Source: Nereocystis luetkeana
Taxonomy: Eukaryota > Sar > Phaeophyceae > Laminariales > Laminariaceae
Assembly: GCA_031213475.1 (NCBI GenBank)
Contig: JARUPZ010000007.1
Span: forward strand, 8,950,458-9,014,457
Length of the DNA stretch: 64,000 bases
Direction of reading: 5' to 3'
Positions 23,868 to 37,504 of this stretch are shown here, one piece after another. The position numbers and the translations under genes were made by a program. Position 1 is the first letter of the stretch; each line of letters starts with the position of its first letter. Under the pieces are notes generated by a model, which had not been told where the DNA came from, ran no database searches, and was given only the letters and a program-made list of their open reading frames with translations.

Positions 23868-24749
23868 AGTCGACTAGGAAGTAGAATATGACCATACTAC
23901 TAGTGCTACCAACTGGTGCAGCTGGCTCGAACGTGGTCTTTCGTTGTCTTCTCTTTTAGTTTTGTTTTTTTTCTTTCTTGCGCTGACTCTCCGTGATTTT
24001 CATTTCATTTTTTCTCTTCCTCTTCCTTTTCTGATTGATAAGCCGTACTCAAGGAGCCGTGTGGCGTGGTTGGAAGACGAACCTGCTCTGCTCGGCTCGT
24101 ATTGTCTGACGCCAAGGGGCTGGGCATAGTTGACGAACGCAGGGCGGAGACGGCAGTCTGGGTAGCAAGGTACCAGGCGGATTAGCAGGGAGAACCTGGC
24201 TATACTACTCGTACCACAAGCTGCTGCCGCCACCTGGAAGGTGCTTTGGGCTTTGGTCTGCCTGTTATTTCCCCTTTGTTATTTTTCCTTGTTACTTTCT
24301 CCTTGGTTCTTTGTCTTACTCTGTTCACAAGCAGTGGTGTTTTTTGTTATTTCTTCTTTTTTCCAGCTCGTTCTTTTTCAAGTGTTGGCCACCTCGCCTG
24401 CGGGGGGGGGGGCACGACAGATTGTTTCTCTTAGATTTTGCTTTCATTTTTCTTCTTTTTCTTTTTCGATTTGTCTACCTTGTTTTTGTTTTCTCTTTGA
24501 TTGTTTCTTTTCTTTTCACTATTTCATAGATTGCGTATGTCGTGCCTGTCGTATCTAGTATGATGACATGGCTTTGCATTGCCCACTGCAGTTCACACTG
24601 CACACGTGGCAACGTAGTATCTCTGTGGCGTAGCTTTGTGACCACAGAACTTGTATCTCTTCTAGGATTGAAGAATCGGCACGGACACTGGTTGTGCTGG
24701 ATGTCGACGGGTAGAAAGAACGGTTTAATGTGAAGAACACACACACACA
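23868..24749 (+). mobile_element. 5'-truncated LINE copy, inverted relative to its neighbour
   Basis: Starts inside the codons for the ARHQAD ending, carries the second VDERRAETAVWVARYQAD copy at about 24130-24185, and ends GGTTTAATGTGAAGAACACACACACAC. The sequence matches 20973-22176 in inverse orientation, apart from indels. The reverse transcriptase part is absent. Confidence 0.8.
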
Positions 24750-24851
24750 GATAGAGTAGTAGACGGAGTACGGGAAGACAGGGTAGGCAGAACAGACGGA
24801 GTAGATCGAGCCTACACAGAGTACGAGTAGCAACCCAGCAGCCATCGAAGG

Positions 24852-24889
<38 letters not shown>

Positions 24890-24893
24890 AACC

Positions 24894-24978
<85 letters not shown>

Positions 24979-27900
24979 AACCACTAATACTACTACTACT
25001 ACTACTGCTACTATACCTGGTATACAGCATGGTACTGCTGTAGACATGCCTCGTATGATTTAAATATTACGAACATTAGAGATCGTATACGAGTATACCA
25101 GGTATATACGAATATATATATACATATATATTCATAATAAACAGAGCAGGTACAAGAATAAGCAGAGCAGACAGAGTGGTTAGCGTATGAAAAGTAATAT
25201 GAATAGCAGTATCAATACCAGCCCTCTTGGGGACATCATGAGAGGAAAAAGAATGGACGATATGGAAGTGACGATTAGAGCGATGGAAACAGTACCTGCG
25301 TGATCGGGGGGGGATGAGATAGACTGGGGTCCGAGACACACCACAAGGAGTCTTCGTACGGCACTGGAGCGACATGCCCCTAACCCTACCGATACTGCAG
25401 GGCGCTGCTCACGGTGCTCCTGTTGAAAGACGGTTGGAAACTCCTTACTCAGTAGTTATCAACCATTGCTCCGGTCCATATCTCGGGGGGGCCAAAGGGG
25501 TTGTGGAGCAGACAAAGCAGATAACAGCAGTAGACCGAGCAAGGGATAGGCAGAGTAGTCGGAATGGACAGGGCAGGCCACCCGGGGCGGACGGCGCAAA
25601 CAGAGTATCGTGGACAGAGCGAACAACCACAGAAGAAGCAGACCAAGACACAGAATGGGGGAGTACAACAGAGTAGACACATAACGGAGTGAGAGAAAGG
25701 AAACGAGCCGTCTTCGCTCTTGACTGTCTGTGCGCCCGCGTGACCACCACCCCCAGCACCACAACACCACCGGCATCAAAGCGCCCAATCAAGCGTCAAG
25801 GAATGGCTCTGCGACACCCAGAAGATGAAACGGCTGCTAACGCCCCCCGAGCGGTACGCAGCTCAGACCGCTTGTATCTTGTGTCCCCCCGAAACGGCAT
25901 CACAGGCAGTACCAGGTGTACCGGTACGAGGTGCCAGATACCCTGGTATGCCTCTTGCCGTACGTGGTATAAATATGCAACGCTGAAACTGTCTTCGAGC
26001 GAAACAGCATACTTGGAGACTATATACGCGTGTGCGAGTCTGTAACAAAACGTAGAAGATATTCGTACTACTATCTGTTGTTGTTCGACTGCTTGCTGTC
26101 TACTGATAAAAACACACTATTACTACCAAAAATATACCTGGCACCCGGTCATAATATGCGTTCGGTGATCTCGAGTGGACGAGCCCGGTTCAATGCAGTT
26201 GGTTTGATGTCGAATGAAATCGGGGGAATGGGAGTCCACCGAGGTCGAGGCCGGGCTATTTCTATTTCGGGGGACCATAGTTAACCTCTAGGTATACATA
26301 AAAACCTACCAGTATATATTTAACCATTTTTACTTGTTGTTTTTTTGTTGTTGTTGTTCTCACATTAACTCACAATTCAATGCAGTCCGTGGTCGCAGGA
26401 CAGGCTCCAATAACTCTGGAGTGGAAGAAATACCTCGGTAGTAAAAACAGAGGCAAACACAAAAAAACGAGCATACGCACTCCACCACTGCGGACACCAG
26501 GGAAGCAAAAAGGAGACTATTAATAGCAGACAAAAACCTAAAAAAGAAGATGAAGCTAAGCAAAAAAAAACAAAACAAAACGAAACAAAAAAATTACTAA
26601 CAACATTTGGTCCTATTGACTATGGTCCCCCGTAATACCCCCACTGAGGGATATTTCCTGTCGCTGTACTCGTAGGTACCGTATGCCGCAGCAGTGACCA
26701 CGTAATAATGTTCCCGGGTCAGGATGTACGGGACATCGCACGTGCTCCCCCAGCCCAGCCCAGCCCAGCCCAGCAAGCGCGTAGCTGCATGGTCTGGGAG
26801 GTCTGATACCTTGGGGCCTGCATATAAACGTATGTGGGCAGGCGCTATAGATGTCGGTAATCTTGGAAGGGCTGTATTAAGGTCGCCAGTCAAATCTATC
26901 TGGCACGCAAGTGTAAATATCATGAGCCGTGAGTCGTGGACCAATACCTTGAAGCTCGGAGTACAGCGATACGTCGGAGGTATTGGTGAGTTCTGATTCT
27001 GCGAGTGAGCACTTCGAACTTCGCCCCCTCTCGTGCGGTTTCGGGGCGTCCACATCGAAGTTGCGATGTTTTTTTTTTTTTGTTTTTTTTCTCGTCCCAT
27101 TCATTATCTTCGCACATCTTCTTCTCTCTCTCCTTCCAACTCGTAACTCAGATCCGGGGTCACATAGCAGGCTCTTCTCCCCCCTTCCCGCTACGGTACG
27201 TGTGCCTTCATTTTTTATCGCGAGAAGATTTCAGCCTTTTCTTCCCTCGTCGATTCGCATCGAATTGTGCCTACCCACGCTGCAAGGCGCTCTCAACAAT
27301 TGAATCCTTTTATTTTATTTTTGCAAATAAAGTCAAAGTCCGACCCACCTGGGGCTCGAACCCAGGACTCAAACAAGTAGAATTCGAGGCTAACCACTTG
27401 AACCACCGGGGCGACCGGCTCATGCGCAGATGTGCTTCAGTATTAATGTTAATATTAATACCTGGTAGTATCTTTCGGTGTTTGGACATTTGTTTCCTAT
27501 CTGATTGTATTGCGTAGTCGTTGTTTCGCCGTTTCAGCCACAGGCGGGCAGACAAGACCCAAACGCACCGAAAATGTCAATCATGCAATGCTATGCATGT
27601 ATCTCCATGCATCCAGTAACGGTACTATTCATAAAAACAGGCAGTACAACACGCACAATGGTATTAATAGTACTGCTGCTGCTGCACTCGACTCTTATGA
27701 TACTATTGCTGTACCTCGTACGTAGGGAACAGAGAACACAGCAGTATGATAGCAGCAGTACGAGTACAGGTCGTACTTCTGCCTTTATACGCACGAGCGT
27801 ATTATATTAATAGTGTACAAATGGTACCTGGTCCAGACGACTCGCACAGCAACAAACAGGAGTAGCAGTTACGCAGTGTTTCATACCTCCTCCCGACCAC

Positions 27901-28672
27901 GCGATCAACAGCGAGTACTCGCGCGTACTACTGCTTGTAGCTGGTATCAGGTGGAGCAGAGTATGCAGTCACTCATCCACGTGTAAAGCTTTAGCCCCTT
28001 GATGCAAGGGGATAATACAGCCTAAGTTTGAGTTATACCAGTGCCAGATACGGCCGTACGTAGAGAGATCTCAAGTTGAATGAAGTCATAGCCTTTCCGA
28101 CCACATCTATGGAGGGGACGCTGATTCGAAATCCTAACCCTGTCAGGGTGAGCGCGTCCACCTTTGGTAAATAAGGATACGGCCACCCCCCTACAGTTCA
28201 CGTCGGCGTACCTGCACGGTCATGGTCATGAGATCCAGCGCCATCACGAGGCACAGCAGCCTGGAGTTGCTGATCCACAAGCTACCGACAAGTCTGGTCC
28301 TGTTGACACTCTTTCCATCGTGTTTGTCGTAGTCACCCTCCCGCGCGGACGGCGCGGACGACGTCCTCATCCCAGCGAATTCGGGGAAGTCCTTGTCAGA
28401 TCGATGAAGGAGAATCTCCTGTACCGACTTATCAGCGGTATGGGGTACCTCCTCAGCCCAGGAAAGACAATAGTTGCTGTTTACGTAAGCGGTAAGCCCA
28501 CATAGCACAGGGAACGGATCAGATCAAAGTTGGTGTTCAATATGTTCTTGTTGGCCGAATATACCGGGGTTGTACTTTGAATATCCCCGCGTTCCACAGC
28601 CGGGATACCGGAATGCACCACAGCAGGTCGTCTTTAGGTTAGGCTGCAGCTTGCTGGCTTCTGGTTGCCGTG
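24750..28672. other. Gene-free stretch upstream of the methyltransferase gene
   Basis: ACT microsatellite, partial MITEs at 26268 and 26601, one SINE, several TACCWGGTA words and a 16-25 bp match between 23806-23850 and 25050-25108 (AAATATTnnGAACATTAGAG). No coding segment recognised. Confidence 0.4.
27069..27419 (-). mobile_element. tRNA-derived SINE, full-length copy 1
   Basis: Minus strand from 27419: a tRNA-like head with CCGGTGGTTCAAGTGGTTAG (A-box-like) and a perfect T arm CTGGG-TTCGAGC-CCCAG containing a B box. A body of about 270 bp follows (CAACAATT... through the GATCTGAGTTACGAGTTGGA region), then an A-rich tail at 27090-27069. The acceptor stem is degenerate, so this is not a functional tRNA. 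Confidence 0.85.
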
Positions 28673-29577
28673 ATGTCACTCGCTCGTCGGAAAAACGTGG
28701 CACCCGCTACTGCCGTGGGAATTTTGGTAGCAGTCACGCTGTCGTGCTGGGGCCTCTGGAAAACAAGAGAAAAGCGGCGCAGCGCCCGACTTGCCCGCAT
28801 CCAACAGGCCCTGAAAGAGGGTGCAACAGGGAAGGTATGCATGGCATCACACGATATCATCACGACTTTTACGTTTTTGCTCACGGCAATGGGCTGTGAT
28901 CTGCGATGCTGTGATTCGTGGATAGGGACATCAGAAGAGGCATGCACGAGTATAGCTCGCGGCTTATGCCAAAGGTGTGGCAGTGTTGCTTGGTTTTCCC
29001 AAGCGCAAGTCATCCCAGCCGATGCCCATGGGTTTGGGAAGTCACCCCGCAACAAACAGGCAAGCATCGCGCTTGGACGGGGCCGGCGCGTACGTATGTA
29101 GCGTACCCACAGGCAGCTCACGAGGCTAGCCCGAACGCCCCGAGACGTACAATAATAGAGTTCAAGTGGTGCACCCTCTAAGCAGCTGCGCTCGCGATTC
29201 CTAGAGTTCGTAGCGCAGGGTGGTCGTCTTGCCATATATGTACGGCGAGGAGGGGCTGCTGTTATAACATTCAAAATAGCATACGTACGACATTCTGGCT
29301 GCTAGCGTACGACATTCTGGCTGCTGTTGCTGGTACTTTTCTGACCTGGTCCGAAATAAAAAGAAGGATGTGCCGCTCGTTGCATGTTGCGGCGGGGGTA
29401 TATGTTGTAGCCGCTTGTTCTGAGTTTGAGATGGCCTACGTATTGCCGCACGTACTCGGCGTTCTGATTTTGGGATAGGCATACTGCTGCATGCACTCAT
29501 GCATACCTGGTACGTGTACGTGGAAGGAATCGATGTCCCGGGCATGCCCAATGGTTTGCGTCTTCTGACACCGACAG

Positions 29578-29609
<32 letters not shown>

Positions 29610-29994
29610 AACAGCAGCAGCAACAGCAGCAAACAGCAGCAGCAACAACAGCAAACAGCAGCAGACAGGCAAGCAGCAGCAGCAGACAGACAGACAGACA
29701 GACAGACAGACAGGCAGCCAGCCAGCCAGACAGACAGACAGACAGACAGACAGACAGGCAGCCAGCCAGACAGACAGACAGACAGGCAGGAGACAACACA
29801 TGACACCTGAACGGCATACTCCTTCCTCGTACGCAGAAGCCGCTGCTTCCATTGAGGGTATCGTACTCCTGTGCCACGGAGGTCCCCATAGAAGTCGCCG
29901 CTCCTAACGTGTGCATAGCTACCCCCCCCCCCGAAATCACCGCAACCACAACCACGGCCAGTGCGCCCGTCCCCGACCAATCAAGTACCGCCGC

Positions 29995-30063
<69 letters not shown>

Positions 30064-33000
30064 CTGCAGACTGAACGCATGAAACCGTCGGTACAGAGCG
30101 GCACGCGATGGATGATTTTATAACAATGCGAAATACGTCAGCTGTGAGCTCGACTGATTAAGACAGTTGATAGTCGATGATTGAAAAATCGAGGCCGCCG
30201 GATTATTATAAACTGTCTTTCGATCACAGAGGTGATTTATGGGAAGGTGAACTATTAGTAGTTGCCTACGATTCTGGACGGATATAGGTGTTCCATAGGC
30301 GCACGACCCTGATATACACAACCCGTCCATGGGTATGGCATCCCGTTTCTCCCCCGCAGACACAAACGCTTCGGGGTACCGGTGCCCCTTTCAGCAGCAG
30401 ATTACGGGCGGTTGGCAGCACGGCTACCTCGTACCGGTCCTATCGTTCTACTGCTGTACTGCCGTATAACGCTGTCTCTGAATATAAGAAACGTGTTTAC
30501 TATATTTTTTTTGTCAAAACGATGCTAATGTTTAGGGACAGCGTGGTACGTACTCGTTGTGAGGGTGATACGCAGCTTTTTTACCCCAGCAGGCTGACGC
30601 AACCGGAAATGAAATTAACTCATTGAAGCTGTCATCCATATCATATGCAAGCCCGCCTCACAAGCGGTTCTTAGTGTTTCGGGGGACCCAGAGTAAATAG
30701 GACCTACAGTGCACGAAAAAAACTGTATCTCTCCCCATTTTTACTGACAAATATTTAGTCCTATTTACTATGGTTCTCCGCAATAGGATGCAGCTGACCC
30801 TCGATGCGACTCGGCGAACACCTCATGGCTCTCCGCGGTTGGTGCAAGCAATGTTTTGCCTAGTCGGTGGCGACATGCTCCGTCCCGGCGTTGTAGGGAT
30901 GCGAGGGTCTATGGTCATACGACTACGCCCATGCATGAACATGAGTACCCCCCCTCCCCACCGATGTCCCTGTGTGGCAACACAATAGAGAGTAGAACTC
31001 ACATAGTAGGAGAATGTGAAATATGCAAGGAGGAACGGGACGTGTTAGAAGAGGAGGTGAGGGAAATAGACGAATGTGACATGGAGGAGTTTGATACACT
31101 ATTTTTAGATGGAAGCGAGAAAACGATCGCTATCCTAGGAGTTAGATGGTGGGCCACAGGCCGCCAAACAGGAAGGGGATAGGCTTTCTATGTAATACAA
31201 GGCGCTTCGCTCCGCGGGCGGCCTACGCCGCCCGTTACGCTCGCTCTGGAAGGAAAAAAGTACATCAAATTATGCGAAGTGACAGAGATCCACGATTGAT
31301 TGAGTTTAGGTCGTAATTGCAAACCGGCGACTTGATAATGCCAAGAGTCCCGCCGCCATGCTTCAGGAACAAACAGCTCCGACGCCAGCTCGAATGCCAC
31401 ATATGCGCTTCGCGTCGCGGATGTCGTACGTACGTACATACCCCAGGTAGGATACTGCTGCCTGTACTTATTTTCTTCTTTCGATATACTCTTATGTCTG
31501 TACTCGTATGTAGGAAGAAGACGAAAGCACAGCACGGCACAGCAGCAAAAAAAATGAAAATGAAACCGAAAACTCGGAAAGGGAAAAAAATCCCCGTCCC
31601 CTCTCGTGTAATAATTTTCTGCCTGATTGGAACACCTTGCACCCGGTAAAAAATAAGAAAAGAAAAAAACCGCACAGAAGAGCTTCTCTCTCAGCCTCGT
31701 ACGCCGTCCGCCCCTCTCGCGACCACCTCGCTACCGATTCGGTCCGGGTAAAGCTTTTATCACTCTCTGCCACAATCAGCCCCGTCGCCCGCCTCGCGTG
31801 AAGCCCGGTGCTCACCGTGGCCGTCGTTCGCCAGCTCGATAACGTTGGTGTTCAAACTGCACACCTCCTTCTTTCAACTTCAGCGTGGTCGCAAAAATAA
31901 GCACCGCTTGAATAGTATCTTGCCCTCCTGAACGACCTTTATAAACTCGTACATACTCTATCAACAATCATAAATCGAAGCCAGCCAAAGCCCGTTCATG
32001 CATCCCTCGTGTATCGAGGCACACGCGACGCCTAGGCACGAAAGCGGCGACGGCGCTCCTTGCAACCCCCCTTCTACCCGCCAGCACCCGCGACGGTGCC
32101 GGGTCCTCCCGCGATGCCGTGCTCGGAGAACACGCACGCACGCGAAACGAAAGAAGAAAAAAGGAAGAAATGGCCGAGAAAACAAAGAACTGGTGGAAAG
32201 GTCGGGCAAGTAATGAAAGGAGGCGGTTTGGAAGTGGGAGCTCTGAGAGGCCAGGGATGCACCAACCGAGCACACTCAGGGGTTGTGATCTACGTATGTA
32301 GTTCTATAAGGAAGCAACGCAATGATCGCCCAATTGTTGGAGGTGTCTCTATTAGGAGTAGGAACGGTACTCCGTCTCGAAAGGCATACGTGGTCAATGG
32401 TCAAATGACTAAGGCAAGCAACAAATGAGTACGCCCCCCCCCCCCTCCCCAACCCACGAAGCATGCCTCGATACCACAAGAAACCTGGTAAGGATCCCCC
32501 CCTCCCCCACGAAACATACCTTGACACCCCGCGCAACCTGAAGATGACCCCCCCCCCGACCAAATACGCCTTCGACACCCCAAGAAGCGTAGCCAGGACC
32601 CCCCCCCCCCCCCCCCCCCCTACGAATTACACCTCGACACCCCATGAAACCTTGTCAATATCCCTCGCTCTACCCAAGAATCACGCATCGACAACCCAAG
32701 AAACCTGGTCATGATGCCATACCTGGTATAACTCATGGATAATTTTCTTGGGGTTTGGAGGGGTGTTTCGTGGGGGAAGGCGGGGGAGGTAATGTCAAGG
32801 CTTCTTGGGATGTCGAGGCGTATTTCATAGGGGAGGGGCGTCATCTTCAGGTTCCTTTGGGTATCGAGGCGTGTTTTGTGGGGGAGGGGGGGGCATGATT
32901 AGGTTTGTTGGGGTGTGAAGGCGTGTTTCGTGGGAAGGGGGGGGGCGTGTTTCGTGTGGCACAGGGGTGTCATGATGTCACGAGCCCCCCCCCCTCCCCC

Positions 33001-35721
33001 GAAACACTCCTCTAAACCCCCGGGAAACCTATTAGTCTTCATCTTCAGATCTGTTATATGTTTTTTCACCTCGGAGGGCATCGGCTGACTAGTCCGCCAT
33101 CCGTAACTGAATCCGGGACCCCTCCCTTATGTACAACGCCACCTTGTACAAAAAAACCCGTGCATCACGTTTTGGTCTATTACCATCTTACACGTCGGCC
33201 AAGACCCAACCCCACCCCAACTCTCACCCTATTAACTCCAATCCTCTTGGGTGCCTCGGAGTGAATGGAGGCGTTTTGCGCGGCCCCGCCACGTGACTGG
33301 GTGGCGTTTTAAGAGGTCAGCCTCGCCCAATCACACGGCAGTAGTGTTGCACAAGGCGGTGTCACAGTTAAGGCCTCTTGAGTATATAAACAATGCGGTG
33401 TTGTTTTTTTGGCCTGTCGACTGGTTGCCTCTCTTATATGGTGCTGTGGTGTTACCTGTTAATACCTGGTATGCGTTAAGGCTGCTGCTGTTTGCGACCT
33501 GCCTTTTGGGATGGTCAGGTTCTGGATCTGCGGGAGGAAGACAGGTTCAACGAGGCGCGCGTTCGGGGCTCTCACAACATTCCCGTGGGCTCCCTCTGGG
33601 CCGACAACAGATGGTGCGAACAGCAGCAATCGATGGCAATGGCAATTGACAGCGATATTAGTGACGGGCACAACGATAGCAGAGACAGCGGTAGCGACAG
33701 CGGCAACGGCAACGGAATAGCAATGGCAGTAGCAACACCAGCAAATGACAGGATAACAACAAACGACAGATGGTGAAGACAGCTAAACAACAGCAGTAGC
33801 GACAACATCCATGACAACAACAAGGAACGATAACAGCAACATCGGCGACGACAACAACAGACGTTTGTATGTAAAACTCATGTGTATAACGGCAACCATC
33901 TTTCCTTCGTCTGGTGGTACTTGCATCATCATCGGACGGGAAGGGGGCCGGGGCGGGGGGTTGCCATGGTGGATGTACGTGGGGGACTGGGAGCGGAACG
34001 AGGGCGGGGGTTGGGGATCCGATGTTGACAAGGGGATGGGGGTGGGGTGCGAAGGATGGGGATGGGCATGAGGGACGGAGATGGATGGGGGCTGTTGGGA
34101 AGAAGATGGGGGGGAGGGGGGGGGGGGGGGTGCTCATTTGTTGCTCGCCTTAGTCGTTTGGCCATTGACCACGCATCCCTTTCGAGACGGAGCATCGAAC
34201 AAGATGGGGGGGGGGGGGGGGTGTACTCATTGTCAGGCATGGACGTAGTCGTATGACCATAGACCCTTGCGTCACTATTACGGGGGACCATAGTAAATAG
34301 GACCAAATATTGTAAGTAAAAACAGGCAAAATAGATAGGGTTTTGTCTGCACCGTAGGTCCTATTTAACTGTGGTCCCCCGTAATACAATGTCAGGACGG
34401 AACATGTCGGGTTTTCGCCGACCAGGCAGACATTGTTTGCATCAAGCGCGAAGCGTCTTGAGACTTTCCGGCGAGTTGCATGGAGGGTGAGCTGTATCCT
34501 CTCTACTAAAAACCGCTTGCGAGGCGGATTTTTGGCGCCTTGTGCGTGCTTTCTTTCAATCTGGATGACAGCGTCGAATGGGGAGGGGTTGGGAAGGAGG
34601 TAGGGGATGGGGATGGGAGTGGCTTGACCGCCCACTGCTTCGTTGTAGGTTTTCCCCCGATGCCGAATCGATGTGCTCCCCTTGTCGCGTCCCCTATCCA
34701 GGCGTCAACGCCGAACGCAGAGCGGCCGGGTCGCGCGGAACTTTTGTTTCGACCCAGCCGAACCGCGAGTCCAACCCGCCGTCCTCGTTACCGATACGTA
34801 CCGTTACCCGGTACCGTTGTCGCTACAGTTACCGCTGTTGTTACCGCTACCGTTACAGTCACCGTTACCGCTACCGCTACATATACCGTTACCTGTTACC
34901 GTTGCAGTCGTCGTTACCGCTACCGCTACCCGCTACCGTTACCCGCTACCGTTACCCGCTTTCGTTTCCGTTACACCTTCCGTCACACCTTCCGATACCG
35001 CTACCTTTGCCGCTTCCAGTGCCGTTAGTCACCGTTACCTGGACTGTTACCGCTACCCTTGCCTCTTCCGTTGCCGTTGGTCACCGTTACCTGGGTCGTT
35101 CCCGCGACCTTTACCGTTACCTGTTTCCGTTACCGCTACCCTTACCGCCACCCTTACGGTTACCGCCTCCGCTCCAGTTACCGTTTCAGTTACCGCTACC
35201 GTTACCTTCTCCCAATACCACGGTGTCAGGTACGAGCTCCCCGAGCAGCACGAACGCCTCCTCGTCCTCATACCGCCCTACCCGGAGGAGTCTCGCGTTG
35301 GCCTTGCCAAAGAGATCGGAGGCCGTAGGGCCAAAGATGCAACAACGGTCGTGGTAGCCGACGAGGCCCTCCTTAACATGGCCAAGCATTTCGGCCTCTT
35401 GGAAGAGGGCCCGCCGGAAGAAGGTGGGCTTGGTCTGGCGGGGTGTTATGGAGTATGGAGGGAAGTCCTAGGGGGGTCTGAAATTATCTCGGAGTATCTG
35501 GGCAGGGGGTTTGGGGGGCCAGGTAGGATCTGGGGGGATACGTGGGGGGGGTGGGGGGGCCTGGGGGTTGGAGGGGACAAAGGGGACTTGAGGGACCTGG
35601 AGGGGGCGGGGGGCGGGAGGAGGGGGGGCTGGGAGGATCCGAGGAAGTCTGGCGGGATCTGGGAGGGCCTGAGTAGGTCTGTAGCATGTAATATGCGCCC
35701 CGGGGTTCAGGGGGCAGAGAT

Positions 35722-35774
<53 letters not shown>

Positions 35775-37348
35775 GAGAGAGAGCAATGCCGGCACTTGCA
35801 CCGCCACCAACACATGCACATACACCGACATCACCGCCGCCACCACCGCCACCACCTTGACGCGGTCGCAAGATCACGTGAGCGGCATGGTGTCCAACCT
35901 TATGTGTGTAGCCGCTTTTTCGCCTCTTTTTTGCCTTGTTTATTTTCGTGTTTTGTTTTTCATTTTCGGCGCGCAGGTGATGCGAGGTCGTCGGAGACGC
36001 TGTTCACGCCCTCTCCCTTCCTTACCAGAGCGGCGGTGGCGGCGATCGAACCTCACCTCACACGCACCTGGTGAGCAAATACGCCATTGTTGGGAAATGT
36101 ACATGGTACGAGGTTGGGGGGGGGGGGCCTTTGACGGCGACCACCACAATGTTTTTTTTTTTTTTTTCGGGTGTTTTCAACCAGTGTGTACGAGCGAAGC
36201 GTGAGCGAAGCGTGGGCGAGCGCCCAGCGCAAGCGCACGTAGGGACCATGGTTGGCGCCGTACCGCGCGTGTGGCTCCTTGCATTGCTGCAGCTAGGGGG
36301 AGCCGATTTGTATCAGCGTCTGTCTGGTCAAGCGGTGGCCCGTTTTTCTGCATTCATCGCCTTGTTTATCGTGTGTGTGTGTGTTTTTTTTTTTCTTGCT
36401 TCCAGGGCTGGTCACGGATCGGGTCGGGTCAAACCTCGCGGGTCGGATCGGGCCGGCCCGGGTCACCTATTACCCGATCCCGACCCGACGCGTGAGATTT
36501 TGTGAAGACCTTCCGAGGGTGTGTCTTAACCCCCCTCAGCGAGCTTTGTTACGAACCGAATGGAATGTTATTTGCCGCATGAATCGGTGCTGATTGGTTG
36601 TGGGAAACGAATAGGTTCTGTGCAGCCCGGGAAAAACGGTATATTTAGGAAGAGGAGGAATAGGTGTTGCGCGCCTCTTTCTTGTTTGGGAGGACCGAAC
36701 GGCCCGACCGAACGGGAACGAGTAGCATCTCATTTGATGTAGATGGACACCCCCGAAGATGGATGTGGACAACAATATGCCGTGGCATGTGCTAATAAAC
36801 ATACCGTTCGCGCCTTTATTCGGCTGGCGAGCCCCAGGATTCTGCATGGACCCAAACACGTTTTTTTTTTTTTAAAGATAGGAACGGAACGAGTGACCAC
36901 GAGCAGCCTCGTTCCGTTCCGCTCGTTCCCATTCTCCTCGGAGGGAGTTAAGACACTCAAGACTAGACGCCCTGATCCGACCCAACCCGTGACCTGTTGA
37001 AGGCCTCCAGACCCGACCCGGCCCGCGAGTCATGTCATGGCCAGTGCACAGCCCTGCAATTTTCCCCCGCTGACTTCTTACTGGGGTTAGCAGGGAGATC
37101 GATCCTTTTCGGCGTGTGCGGTATATGTGCCCTCGTCACTATTTGTCCCCGCCCGCCCGCTGACACACACGCCTCCGCGTACTTTTTGCGTGGCGAAAAC
37201 CGCAGGCTGCCGCTGACTTGTATCGACATCGGATGCGGAGCTGGGAGGGATGCGGTCTGGTTGGCGAGAAGAGGCTGGACGGTGCGAGCGTAGCTGTTAC
37301 TGTTGTCGTTGATGTTGTTGTTGGCGGCGTTGTTGATGATGGTGTTGG

Positions 37349-37402
<54 letters not shown>

Positions 37403-37412
37403 CGTGGTCGGT

Positions 37413-37504
<92 letters not shown>

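Noticed and set aside
27345..27419. Functional tRNA gene
   Set aside because: The T arm is good but the acceptor stem does not pair, and the unit is the head of a repeated element with body and A-rich tail (SINE).
28190..28508. Minus-strand frame with LVGSLWISN, reminiscent of a Copia reverse transcriptase tail
   Set aside because: Only a handful of residues agree; the expected TRPD and following motifs are absent and neighbouring sequence shows no Copia features.
28639..29274. Minus-strand open frame of 211 codons
   Set aside because: Antisense to the methyltransferase first exon and without recognisable motifs; the plus-strand exon is supported by phase and family fit.
34673..35860. Open frame of 395 codons rich in Leu-Pro and Val-Thr repeats
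   Set aside because: It crosses the TTACCG array and the exon at 35230-35423, then enters G-rich and GA repeats. Only the 35230-35423 part has family resemblance; the rest is repeat-driven.
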